Shown: piece after piece, positions 1-6,227 of the stretch
Layout: every line of letters begins with the position of its first letter
Position numbering within the stretch: position 1 is the stretch's first letter
Assembly (NCBI GenBank): GCA_964388965.1
Contig: CAYMCP010000107.1
Span: forward strand, 1-7,718
Direction of reading: 5' to 3'
Origin: Albibeggiatoa sp964388965
GTDB taxonomy: Bacteria; Pseudomonadota; Gammaproteobacteria; Beggiatoales; Beggiatoaceae
DNA length: 7,718 nucleotides
Notes under the pieces: generated by a model
Told to the model about the DNA's origin: nothing
What the model saw: only the letters and a program-made list of their open reading frames with translations
Database searches by the model: none
Made by a program: the position numbers and the translations under genes

Positions 1-70
1 GATGCAAGCCTATGCTGGAATTGCGTTGGAATAGTTTTTCGGAGTTTTCAGTAGTCCAGATAATCTTGCG

Positions 71-403
71 GTGCAAACGTGTCAAATTCTGCAAAATAAT
101 GAAATTTTTGTCAGTCAAGTCAGCTTGTTTGAAATTGCAATTAAACAAAAAATAGGTAAATTACCAGAATTACCATTAACGACTGCGTTATTAGCGGAAT
201 GTATTGAACGGGATAATTTTAATTTATTGCCTATCACTATAAATCATATTGCTGCATACGATTCTATCCCGTTATTAGAAAATCACCGTGACCCTTTTGA
301 CCGCTTATTATTGGCTATTGCATTAAGTGAGGATATGCCAATTATTTCTTCTGATGCAAATTTTGCTCACTACAAATCACACATTCAACTGGTTGAGAAT
401 TAA
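71..403 (+). CDS. PIN-domain (VapC-like) toxin, N-terminus missing or decayed
   Basis: VapC-type PIN toxins are Mg2+-dependent ribonucleases paired with a VapB/Phd antitoxin. The 110 residues from the GTG at 71 match the middle and end of this family: FVSQVSLFEIAIKQKIGKL (13-31) carrying acidic E21, then HRDPFDRLL with D74 and D77, and IISSDANF with D95. The family's opening strand, a hydrophobic run ending in Asp-Thr-His with the first catalytic Asp, is absent. No Shine-Dalgarno precedes the GTG. The same frame is open back to codon 35, where SSPDNL still aligns with the family, and is stopped by TAG at 32-34. Counting from the ATG at 2 would give a family-like length of about 133 codons, so this may be a pseudogene. 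No antitoxin is visible; it would lie upstream, outside the window. The 3' end is convergent with the neighbouring antitoxin gene. The family call is firm; functionality is doubtful. Confidence 0.75.
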   Translation: MQTCQILQNNEIFVSQVSLFEIAIKQKIGKLPELPLTTALLAECIERDNFNLLPITINHIAAYDSIPLLENHRDPFDRLLLAIALSEDMPIISSDANFAHYKSHIQLVEN

Positions 404-449
404 TGTTTAATTTGAGTTGGGTTTTTTGCGGGAGTGAATGAATTTATTT

Positions 450-740
450 TCAGCCATGCAATGCTTTAAGTGCATTTTTTGGGTCACGCTGAAATATGGT
501 TAATAATGCGGCGGCTGCGCCTCTGGGGCGACGATGTCCTTGTTCCCAATTTTGATAAGTGCGTAAAGAAATGCCCATTAAACGGGCAAAACGTTCTTGA
601 GAAAGTCCTGTTTTTTCCCGAATCTTTTTAACATCTAATGCGCCATATTCAAAAGTACGGGAAGCATTTTTTTCTCCCCGCATAATTTCACCTGCTTCTT
701 GCACACTTTCAAGCAATTCGTTAAATAAAGTATCATCCAT
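450..740 (-). CDS. nadS: NadS-type helix-turn-helix antitoxin
   Basis: This 96-aa cytoplasmic DNA-binding protein is the probable antitoxin for the toxin gene just upstream. The N-terminal helix carries the NadS-like pattern LFNELLESVQEAGEIMRGE (5-23). An Xre-type helix-turn-helix spans about residues 37-85: DVKKIREKTGLSQERFARLMG, then the recognition helix SLRTYQNWEQGHRRP (58-72). Family members neutralise a RelE/HigB-type toxin and repress their own operon. The ATG at 740 is preceded by a weak AAAGAG about 10 nt upstream. A 37-nt gap separates it from the toxin stop, so the pair is almost certainly one transcript in the toxin-first order of higBA-like loci. The probable operator is the palindrome at 1132-1154. 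Length is normal and the gene looks intact. Confidence 0.88.
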   Translation of the reverse strand: MDDTLFNELLESVQEAGEIMRGEKNASRTFEYGALDVKKIREKTGLSQERFARLMGISLRTYQNWEQGHRRPRGAAAALLTIFQRDPKNALKALHG

Positions 741-777
741 AATTATTTTCTCTTTGGGTGTTTGTGTTGGTTAAAAT

Positions 778-1104
778 TTAATGGTTTGATTTAAGTTCTT
801 TTTCTACAATTTGTTTTAATTTTTTTATCTGTTCATTTGTTAAATCGTCTTGTTTATTTTTAGGATAAGCCAGCAGCATCAAAAATACATTTTCAGATAC
901 ATACCAAAAATAAATCAATCTAAATCCACCTCGTTTTCCTTGCTTATTTAATTTCCATTTTAATTTTCTAATGCCGCCGCTACCCTCAATAATACTGCCA
1001 GCATCTGGTTTTTTAAGTAAGAAATTTTGTAATTCTTTATATTCATCATCGTCTATTAATTCATTAATTTGTCTTGTGAAAATTGTAGTTTCTTTAAAAA
1101 TCAA
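778..1104 (-). CDS. RelE/HigB-type mRNA-interferase toxin
   Basis: This is a 108-aa RelE-superfamily toxin; family members cleave mRNA, usually on the ribosome. Family signatures are FTRQI near the start (9-13), EGSGGIRKLKW (40-50), the basic stretch GKRGGFRLIYFW (56-67) and LLAYPKNKQDDLT (77-89) near the C-terminus. The closest known group is the HigB-like toxins paired with NadS-type antitoxins, which fits the downstream gene. Start choice: an upstream in-frame TTG at 1143 would give 121 aa, but it sits inside a palindrome and has no ribosome site. The TTG at 1102-1104 has GGAGAG (1111-1116) six nt upstream and gives the usual N-terminus, beginning about eight residues before FTRQI. A rare TTG start could keep toxin output low. 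The toxin call is secure; the start is inferred. Confidence 0.85.
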   Translation of the reverse strand: MIFKETTIFTRQINELIDDDEYKELQNFLLKKPDAGSIIEGSGGIRKLKWKLNKQGKRGGFRLIYFWYVSENVFLMLLAYPKNKQDDLTNEQIKKLKQIVEKELKSNH

Positions 1105-1131
1105 GTATTTCTCTCCATTGTTTTTTTCTGA

Positions 1132-1154
1132 TATATCCGTCAATGACGTATATA
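1132..1154. promoter_or_regulatory. palindromic operator candidate of the toxin-antitoxin operon
   Basis: This 23-bp inverted repeat is centred on A1143. Its arms are 11 bp with a single mismatch (1137 against 1149), and the core CGTCA-A-TGACG is perfect. It lies between the predicted -10 box (1162-1167) and the toxin ribosome site (1111-1116), so it would overlap the transcription start. That is where autoregulatory Xre-type antitoxins commonly bind. Binding by the neighbouring NadS-type protein is inferred. Confidence 0.6.
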
Positions 1155-1161
1155 ATTTGCA

Positions 1162-1190
1162 GTTTTAATAAAAGTATTTTGGAAAGTCAA
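1162..1190 (-). promoter_or_regulatory. sigma70 promoter candidate for the toxin-antitoxin operon
   Basis: On the - strand the -35 box is TTGACT (1190-1185, 5 of 6 consensus bases). It is followed by a 17-nt spacer and the -10 box TAAAAC (1167-1162, 4 of 6). Transcription would start near 1155, at the edge of the palindromic operator candidate. The -35 box is only a few bases from the edge of the repeat element that begins near 1197. Confidence 0.5.
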
Positions 1191-1196
1191 GACAAA

Positions 1197-1455
1197 GTTT
1201 TCCTCGTTTTCCTCGTCCCAATGGTCTCCGTTGGGAGGCAGCATGGACGCTCTGTGTCCTGATTTATTGTGAGTTACAAATATTGTGAGTTGCAAATGTA
1301 GCGTAAAATTTTTGTTTGAACTGCGTAACGCCTATCCTGCTTTTAAACTTTTTTGCTGGGGACGCGGAGCGTCACTGCTGCACCCCAACGGAGATCGTTA
1401 GGACGAGGAACGAGGAAAAATCAATTGATTGACACTTCAACTGCGTAACGCCTAT
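1197..1455. repeat. composite of two head-to-head copies of a short hairpin repeat (MITE-like)
   Basis: Two partial copies of the element seen whole at 5983-6139 face each other. The left copy (1197-1335) reads opposite to the 5983 copy and the right copy (about 1357-1455) reads the same way, so 1199-1262 and 1357-1418 form an imperfect inverted repeat of about 60 bp. Each copy keeps two small hairpins: 1217-1235 (8-bp stem, TCT loop) and 1245-1259 (6-bp stem, TCT loop) on the left, 1361-1373 (GGA loop) and 1387-1399 (AGA loop) on the right. Each copy ends in the identical 17-mer AACTGCGTAACGCCTAT (1319-1335 and 1439-1455), which matches the terminal inverted repeat of the full copy. The outer end of the left copy is missing. 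ATTGTGAGTT(A/G)CAAAT is tandemly doubled at 1266-1297. There is no ORF, so any movement would need an enzyme from elsewhere. Confidence 0.75.
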
Positions 1456-1493
1456 AGAGTGTCAAAATGAGAATGACTGTTTTCGTGGACACT

Positions 1494-4301
1494 TTAGTTT
1501 TGAATAAACCAACGTCGAACTAGCTCTATTTGAAAACGATAGCCTGAACCTAAGTGTATAATTAATTCGCGCTGTAATAAATTTGTAATGCAAACGTCAA
1601 AATTATCTGGTAATCGCTCACGTAACCATGTCTCATCTAATACTTTCGCTTCACCCTGCTCCGCAATTAATTTTAATAATTTTAAACTATCGGGCGTAAT
1701 TTGATTGTTGGCAATATCAGCAAAAAAGAAACGTCCGTGTTGTAAAGCTCCCGGAATTGCCGCCTCTACATCTTCCAAATGTGCTAAACGTCGCTTTTCT
1801 ACGTGCTGCTTATTTTTTAGCGTAACAATTTCCGCGCAAACTAATTGAATTAATGCAGGATGACAATTTGTGACACGCATGACGCGCTGACTGGCTGCTT
1901 GAGTATATAGTAATTCAAAATTTTTTACTGGTTGCTCAATTAGTTGTAATGCTTCTGCTGCTTGCAAAAAACTTAAATGTACAGTACGCACGTTGATCAA
2001 ATAACTCGCCCAGCGTTCAAATTCATCTATCGTATGCGAACCAGATAATAACAGCTTAAAACGTGGACGATGTTGGATAATATGTCGAATCATTCCTAAA
2101 ACAGAATTTTCATCTAAATAACCCTTATCAAACGCATGTTCTAACGTGCTAAACTCATCTAAAGTTAATAAAATAGTCTGCTCTGGCGTAATCGTTCGTT
2201 CAATCTCATCTAACCATTCATCAAAAACTGTAAATGGGTCTTCATTCAATGAATTACGATCTAAAGTAGGTAAAATTAATTCTCTATGTCGTTTAGCAGA
2301 ATTGCTCATTGCGCGGGCAATATTATATAAAAAACTACTGTATTGCTTGGCTAATGACGCAGGTCCTTGTAAATCTACAAATAACGGAATAATAGTACTC
2401 GGTAATAATTTTCCTAAGTTATTTAATAATGAGGTTTTTCCAGTCCGTCTTTGACCGTATAGTAGTAAGGGTGGGCAACGTCGTTCTAATAATAATTGTT
2501 CAATATTCGCACTGACATCGCTACGCCCTACAAAAATCTCTTGATGTTCTGTCAATGGTACGCCAATAATGTACGGATTACTGATTTCTTGTCGGCTTTC
2601 TACTACTGCGGTTAATTCTTTGGCGTAATCCGCTAATTTTTGCCGCCATACTTCCGCAATCGGTCGGAAACGTTGCGCATATAATTCAGATGAGCGTGTT
2701 AATTCACGTAGTAAACCGTCTAGGCGTTCTTCAATCGCGTCTAATGCTAATCGTTTGTTATAGTTGCTTTCTTGCGCTAAAGCGGCTTCTACGTCGCGGC
2801 TTAAACGGCTAAAAGTACGCAGTAACGCGCTAGCAGGACCTGACAATTCGCCTGCCGCCAATTGACGATAGGCAAAACTGACAGACTGTACAGTGTCACA
2901 AGCTTGTAATCTTAGGGCATCTAGTTCAATTTGCGCTTCTTGTGCAGCCCAACTTTGCTTAGTTTTGCTAATATAATCAATTGCTTGTTTGCCTTCTTCA
3001 GGGTTGCGTTCGGCGACTAAAACAAGATGATTTTCTAATCCGAACAGTGGCCAATGTTGATGTTCGTCCCAAAAAGCAGTGTGATAAGCGAGTAGACTTT
3101 GTTGTGCATGATGACGTTTTTCATCTGTGTGATAGAGCAGTAAATTCCAAGCAGAAACAAATGGATATAATAAAATTGGTCGCCACCAGTTGAAAGTTGA
3201 ACCTGCGAAAAATACTAAAATAACGGATCCAATTAGTGTTTCAGATTCATATTGTGCGGTGAATATTGCGAACACGATATATGTGCCTGCACTACACACG
3301 ATTCCCGCAATCACACCCGCCCAACTATTGGCTATATTTTTTGCTAATACATAAGGAAATGCGAATAATACGCTGTATAGCATCGCATTTTCTACGCCTG
3401 CGTGAATATTTTCCAAAATGGTGTTTGTGGTAGAGTAAGGGTCTAATCTGTAGTCCAAGTAGGTTAATAAACCAATGAGTGTTGTTGCCAGTATGCCTAA
3501 AATTAAGCTAAAACGCCATTTACCGCCCTGTAATAGACAAATTAAACCTAATGCAAGTCCTGTACTGTTAATGACTGAATCTAAAATAAATGTGAATGCG
3601 GTGCTACTCAGTGTGGAAATGTAGCGCGTCATTGGTGTAACTAGGCTAATGACTAGAAATGCGATAATGCTACTTACAATGACACCAATAACAATACTTC
3701 CCACTTGACGGTAAGATGGGTGATGGTATGTTGTTTTTAATGTGGAGTGCATGACGCTCCCAGCAGCACTGGCAATAAAAATCCCACTCAAGATGCTAAA
3801 TAGTGCGAAATGATTGCTATCTAGCACAAGAGAAGGTTGCTCTGAGGTCGTATTGAGTAGGACTTGTATCACTGCGACAGTGTCTACAATTTTAAAAATA
3901 ATTTCATTGGCGTAGATGACGGGTAGACCTAAGAGAATTCCACCAAAAAAACCCGTACAAATGCCAAATGCAACCGATACTGTGAGGCTGGTCAATAAAC
4001 CTAAAAATAAGCTAAGAAAAGGAATGTAACTTATTGTAAGTAAATATTTTTCATAGAGGATATTTTGCCAAACTAAAATTAAGCATACGATGGTGAGTGC
4101 GACAAGACTCAACACGCCATGTCCTACCCACAACAAACGCCACAATTGTTTATTTTTCCAGTGTTGCCTATCGAGGTGGGCTAGTGCAAAAGCCGGAGAA
4201 AGTTGCGGGTCTAGTTGGGTAATATAACGTTGCCAAGTTGTAGGCGTAAAAAACAACCAATACAGTAAGGTAAAACTGGCAACCAAGCTATTTTGTGGCA
4301 T
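1494..4301 (-). CDS. multi-TM membrane protein fused to a P-loop (AAA/STAND-like) ATPase and winged helix
   Basis: This 935-aa inner-membrane protein has no assigned function. Residues 1-55 hold a short hydrophobic start and a Trp- and Arg-rich juxtamembrane stretch. About ten membrane segments follow (roughly 59-79, 85-107, 109-130, 165-185, 199-222, 236-258, 264-282, 306-320, 326-349, 357-377). A cytosolic linker (about 405-570) begins with a WDEHQHWPLFGLENHLVLVAE-like stretch and continues as long charged, probably coiled helices. The ATPase follows NPYIIG (575-580) and VGR (591-593). Its Walker A is GQRRTGKTS (616-624), its Walker B LLTLDE (711-716) with catalytic-type D715-E716, and a sensor-1-like strand is LLLSGS (750-755). 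A winged helix occupies about 866-932. From memory, similar proteins occur in cyanobacteria and large sulfur bacteria as uncharacterised ATP-binding proteins. The ATG at 4301 is the first good start, but only a distant AGGA lies upstream. Coupling of a membrane signal to ATP-driven switching is inference. Confidence 0.8.
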   Translation of the reverse strand: MPQNSLVASFTLLYWLFFTPTTWQRYITQLDPQLSPAFALAHLDRQHWKNKQLWRLLWVGHGVLSLVALTIVCLILVWQNILYEKYLLTISYIPFLSLFLGLLTSLTVSVAFGICTGFFGGILLGLPVIYANEIIFKIVDTVAVIQVLLNTTSEQPSLVLDSNHFALFSILSGIFIASAAGSVMHSTLKTTYHHPSYRQVGSIVIGVIVSSIIAFLVISLVTPMTRYISTLSSTAFTFILDSVINSTGLALGLICLLQGGKWRFSLILGILATTLIGLLTYLDYRLDPYSTTNTILENIHAGVENAMLYSVLFAFPYVLAKNIANSWAGVIAGIVCSAGTYIVFAIFTAQYESETLIGSVILVFFAGSTFNWWRPILLYPFVSAWNLLLYHTDEKRHHAQQSLLAYHTAFWDEHQHWPLFGLENHLVLVAERNPEEGKQAIDYISKTKQSWAAQEAQIELDALRLQACDTVQSVSFAYRQLAAGELSGPASALLRTFSRLSRDVEAALAQESNYNKRLALDAIEERLDGLLRELTRSSELYAQRFRPIAEVWRQKLADYAKELTAVVESRQEISNPYIIGVPLTEHQEIFVGRSDVSANIEQLLLERRCPPLLLYGQRRTGKTSLLNNLGKLLPSTIIPLFVDLQGPASLAKQYSSFLYNIARAMSNSAKRHRELILPTLDRNSLNEDPFTVFDEWLDEIERTITPEQTILLTLDEFSTLEHAFDKGYLDENSVLGMIRHIIQHRPRFKLLLSGSHTIDEFERWASYLINVRTVHLSFLQAAEALQLIEQPVKNFELLYTQAASQRVMRVTNCHPALIQLVCAEIVTLKNKQHVEKRRLAHLEDVEAAIPGALQHGRFFFADIANNQITPDSLKLLKLIAEQGEAKVLDETWLRERLPDNFDVCITNLLQRELIIHLGSGYRFQIELVRRWFIQN

Positions 4302-4407
4302 AAGAAATTAGGTAGTCCTGTGAAAAGTAATGCTAATTAGACATAAAGTAGCCACTGGTAAAACAAGTCTCGTACTCCTGCACTACGATTTACACCACCG
4401 TCAGAGA

Positions 4408-4794
4408 TTATAGTTGTTTCAAGCGGTAAATGTCACGACGTTCACGTTTAGTAGGTCGTCCCATGCCACGTTGACGCGCACCTGCAACAGTTTGTTTGTC
4501 TTGTTTATCCTGTTCACGTTTTTCAATACTCTCCGCTGTTTCTTGATACATTTCTTGTGCTTCAGTCGCTGAACGACGTTGAATGTTAAGTTTTTGTACG
4601 ATAACGGTCCACTCTATCGCCGCTTTGCGAACTTGGATTTTATCGCCGATATGTACATCTCTCGATGGTTTGGCACGTTGACTATTTACGTGTACTTTAC
4701 CGCCTGTAATTGCTTCGGTGGCAAGACTGCGTGTTTTAAAGAACCGTGCAGCCCATAACCATTTATCTAAACGAGTTCGTTCTGTGTCTGTCAT
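4408..4794 (-). CDS. hslR: heat shock protein 15, S4-domain RNA-binding protein
   Basis: Hsp15 binds free 50S subunits that carry a stalled nascent chain with peptidyl-tRNA and helps recycle them after heat stress. The 128 residues start with an S4 RNA-binding domain (about 8-60): RLDKWLWAARFFKTRSLATE, then GGKVHVNSQRAKPSRDVHIGD. An RNA-contacting basic tail follows, containing GMGRPTKRERRDIYRL (109-124), which is typical of the HslR C-terminus. Length is normal. The ATG at 4794 has AGGGAG (4806-4801) six nt upstream and a promoter at 4818-4846. The ATPase gene begins 106 nt downstream on the same strand with no clear terminator between them, so read-through is plausible. No hsp33 (hslO) partner is present in the window. 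Confidence 0.92.
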   Translation of the reverse strand: MTDTERTRLDKWLWAARFFKTRSLATEAITGGKVHVNSQRAKPSRDVHIGDKIQVRKAAIEWTVIVQKLNIQRRSATEAQEMYQETAESIEKREQDKQDKQTVAGARQRGMGRPTKRERRDIYRLKQL

Positions 4795-4817
4795 TGAAAG
4801 CTCCCTATTTTGTTATG

Positions 4818-4846
4818 ATTATAGAGTAATTCATAAAATGCACAAT
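4818..4846 (-). promoter_or_regulatory. sigma70 promoter candidate for hslR
   Basis: A perfect -10 box TATAAT lies at 4823-4818 on the - strand, about 24 nt upstream of the hslR start codon. A weak -35 match, TTGTGC (4845-4840), lies 16 nt further upstream. The implied leader is short and carries the AGGGAG ribosome site. The -35 is poor, and no sigma32-like CTTGAA/CCCCAT pair was seen, so heat control is not supported by this site. Confidence 0.55.
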
Positions 4847-4888
4847 TATCAATTATTATTTGTAGACAGGATTTGCTTTGAAAAAGGC

Positions 4889-4917
4889 ATAAAAAAAGCC
4901 CACTCAAGAGCAGGCTT
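4889..4917 (-). terminator. intrinsic terminator of pilA
   Basis: On the - strand, 84 nt past the pilA stop, AAGCCTGCTC-TT-GAGTGGGCTT (4917-4896) folds into a stem with A-T, G-C and two G-T wobble pairs closed by a CTTG loop. A run of T follows (4895-4891). The wobble pairs become C-A mismatches on the + strand, so the hairpin is stronger in the pilA direction. Confidence 0.85.
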
Positions 4918-5000
4918 ATTTTTTAATATGTCTTACGGCTAGAAAATAATAATATTAAACTGACTGAGGATTAGATTATAGCCATTCCACAAATCAAGTA

Positions 5001-5435
5001 CTATTTACAAGCAGTTGGTAAGTAAGCTAATTCCATAGCGTCATGTGTACAAGTCCATACTTTCTTCGCAGGATTATACATTAATTGCAATGCACCAGTG
5101 ATAGAAGTATTTTCATAGAAGCTAGCTGAATAACCAAAAGTTGTGATGTTGTCAACGTCATCAGTAACAGTTGTACCCGCGCCGATTGCGCCGATTTGAG
5201 TAGTGTATTTACCACCTGTTTTGCCACCGATACTTGCTGTATTAGGCCATGTACCTTTAGAACCAACCCATTCTTCTACAGGTGTTTTCAAACCACCAAG
5301 AAGGTTCACAGCCTCACCTACTTGCGCACGTTTGAGGTAGTCAGTGTAAGCAGGAATCGCAACGGCTGCCAAAATACCAATAATCGCAACAACGATCATT
5401 AACTCGATAAGTGTAAAACCTTTTTGTAATTTCAT
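5001..5435 (-). CDS. pilA: major type IV pilin (PilA family)
   Basis: This is the structural subunit of type IV pili, used for twitching or gliding, adhesion and DNA uptake. The 144-aa prepilin has a six-residue basic leader, MKLQKG, cleaved by PilD before F7, which becomes the N-methylated mature first residue. The conserved mature E5 is E11. The hydrophobic assembly helix runs about 7-30 (FTLIELMIVVAIIGILAAVA, then IPAYTDYLKRAQV). A globular domain rich in Gly and Thr follows. Cysteines 129 and 143 near the C-terminus would form the disulfide-bonded D-region loop. Mature length is 138, normal for type IVa pilins. AAGGAG (5450-5445) lies nine nt before the ATG. It is monocistronic, with its own promoter (5523-5551) and terminator (4889-4917). 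The first 30 residues are diagnostic; the head domain is strain-variable. Confidence 0.95.
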   Translation of the reverse strand: MKLQKGFTLIELMIVVAIIGILAAVAIPAYTDYLKRAQVGEAVNLLGGLKTPVEEWVGSKGTWPNTASIGGKTGGKYTTQIGAIGAGTTVTDDVDNITTFGYSASFYENTSITGALQLMYNPAKKVWTCTHDAMELAYLPTACK

Positions 5436-5522
5436 GAGAATAATCTCCTTGATAAAAAATTTAAACTCGCGTCAGAAGCAAACAGCTAACTAACACAAAT
5501 CCTGATTGTAGCAGGCACTGGA

Positions 5523-5551
5523 AGTATAGCAAAATCGTATAAAATAGTAAA
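5523..5551 (-). promoter_or_regulatory. extended -10 sigma70 promoter candidate for pilA
   Basis: On the - strand, TTTACT (5551-5546, 4 of 6) and TATACT (5528-5523, 5 of 6) are separated by 17 nt, and the -10 is preceded by TGC, giving an extended -10. The predicted leader before the pilA ATG is about 80 nt. A TTGGCAC half-site at 5577-5571 resembles the -24 element of sigma54 promoters, used by pilA in Pseudomonas, but it lacks a proper -12 TTGC. Confidence 0.55.
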
Positions 5552-5577
5552 TTTTTCACATCTATTACTTGTGCCAA

Positions 5578-5982
5578 ACCATTGTAAAATTAATTTTTAG
5601 TTTTTCAAAAGCAAATAGCAGAATCTCACCAATCTTACTATTTTAAGCTACAGCGTTTATCATCTACACCCAAACAAACAACTTGCTTTCTCGGTATCTT
5701 AATAAGCAAACGCAGTTCCAACTTTTAAGCTGTTATTTTTAAAAGAATTTTTTTAATAGGTTCTACTGTTTCATTGCTTAATTTGCTACCAACTTGCTGT
5801 GTTTTTACATAACTATTTGAATCAAAAGATATTTATATAAAATATTATTTTTAGTAAGGTTATTTCTATTCTGGAATGACTTGCTGAAAATTCACTAAAA
5901 AAATAACTCGTTGATATTAAATATTTTTTAAAATTTGCTCAAAGCGTTGCTTTTAATTTCCGATATGATTTTGTACAACGTG
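5578..5982. other. AT-rich intergenic stretch with no recognised feature
   Basis: These about 400 bp lie between the pilA promoter region and the repeat at 5983. No start codon with a ribosome site leads into a credible ORF on either strand, and no tRNA-like or family-recognisable RNA fold was seen. The only structure is an AT-rich inverted repeat, CTTTTAA (5722-5728) with TTAAAAG (5739-5745), followed by a T run. It is too weak to call a terminator and has no gene to serve. Confidence 0.6.
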
Positions 5983-6139
5983 AGGGGTTGCGCAGTTCAC
6001 ACGAAAATTTTACGCTATATTTGCAACTCACAATAAATCAGGACGCAGAGCGTCCTTGCTGCATCACAACGGAGACCGTTGGGACGAGGAACCTCTATTA
6101 GGAAACGAGGCAAATTTTTATTTGAACTGCGTAACTCCT
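5983..6139. mobile_element. MITE-like element with 28-bp terminal inverted repeats and twin hairpins
   Basis: This non-coding 157-bp element is bounded by inverted repeats 5983-6010 and 6112-6139, identical at 23 of 28 positions, with shared core CGCAGTTCA. Inside are two compact hairpins with AGA loops: 6040-6056 (7-bp perfect stem, GGACGC/GCGTCC core) and 6067-6081 (CAACGG/CCGTTG, 6 bp perfect). The same core and ends occur twice at 1197-1455, so this is a dispersed family. No transposase is encoded and no convincing target-site duplication flanks it (GTG on the left, AGG on the right). It sits directly behind the mla terminator, a common landing zone for such elements. Mobilisation in trans is inferred from the terminal repeats. 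Confidence 0.7.
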
Positions 6140-6146
6140 AGGAGTA

Positions 6147-6177
6147 ATAAAAAAGCCCATCAAAATTTGACAGGCTT
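6147..6177 (-). terminator. intrinsic terminator of the mla operon
   Basis: On the - strand, 50 nt beyond the mlaB stop, the outer stem AAGCCTG/TGGGCTT (6177-6171 with 6159-6153, including two G-T pairs) encloses TCAA-ATT-TTGA. This gives an 11-bp hairpin followed by a run of six T (6154-6149). The outer seven pairs are the same as in the pilA terminator. Confidence 0.85.
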
Positions 6178-6227
6178 GTGCAAAAAAAAGGGAATTTGCT
6201 ATGTGACAAAATTTTAAGCATCGCTTC

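Noticed and set aside
971..1168. Small + strand ORF opposite the toxin gene.
   Set aside because: It lies entirely antisense to a well-recognised toxin gene and its operator, with no family signature.
1217..1402. GGA-containing hairpins as a CsrA/RsmA-binding decoy RNA.
   Set aside because: Only one of the hairpins has GGA in the loop; in the others the GG is paired and the loop is AGA or TCT, so the ANGGA-in-loop pattern is not repeated.
1197..1455. CRISPR array, because of repeated blocks with a shared 17-mer.
   Set aside because: There are only two copies of the 17-mer, 120 bp apart, with inverted cores rather than uniform spacers.
1429..1465. Inverted repeat TTGACACT (1429-1436) / AGTGTCAA (1458-1465) as a terminator for the ATPase gene.
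   Set aside because: The loop is 21 nt, the stem only 8 bp, and the following - strand sequence has only a short T run; it also overlaps the end of the repeat element.
5196..5402. + strand ORF opposite pilA.
   Set aside because: Antisense shadow of a diagnostic pilin sequence; no ribosome site or known family.
5722..5755. AT-only hairpin followed by a T run on the + strand.
   Set aside because: Very weak stem with a 10-nt loop and no + strand gene upstream to terminate.
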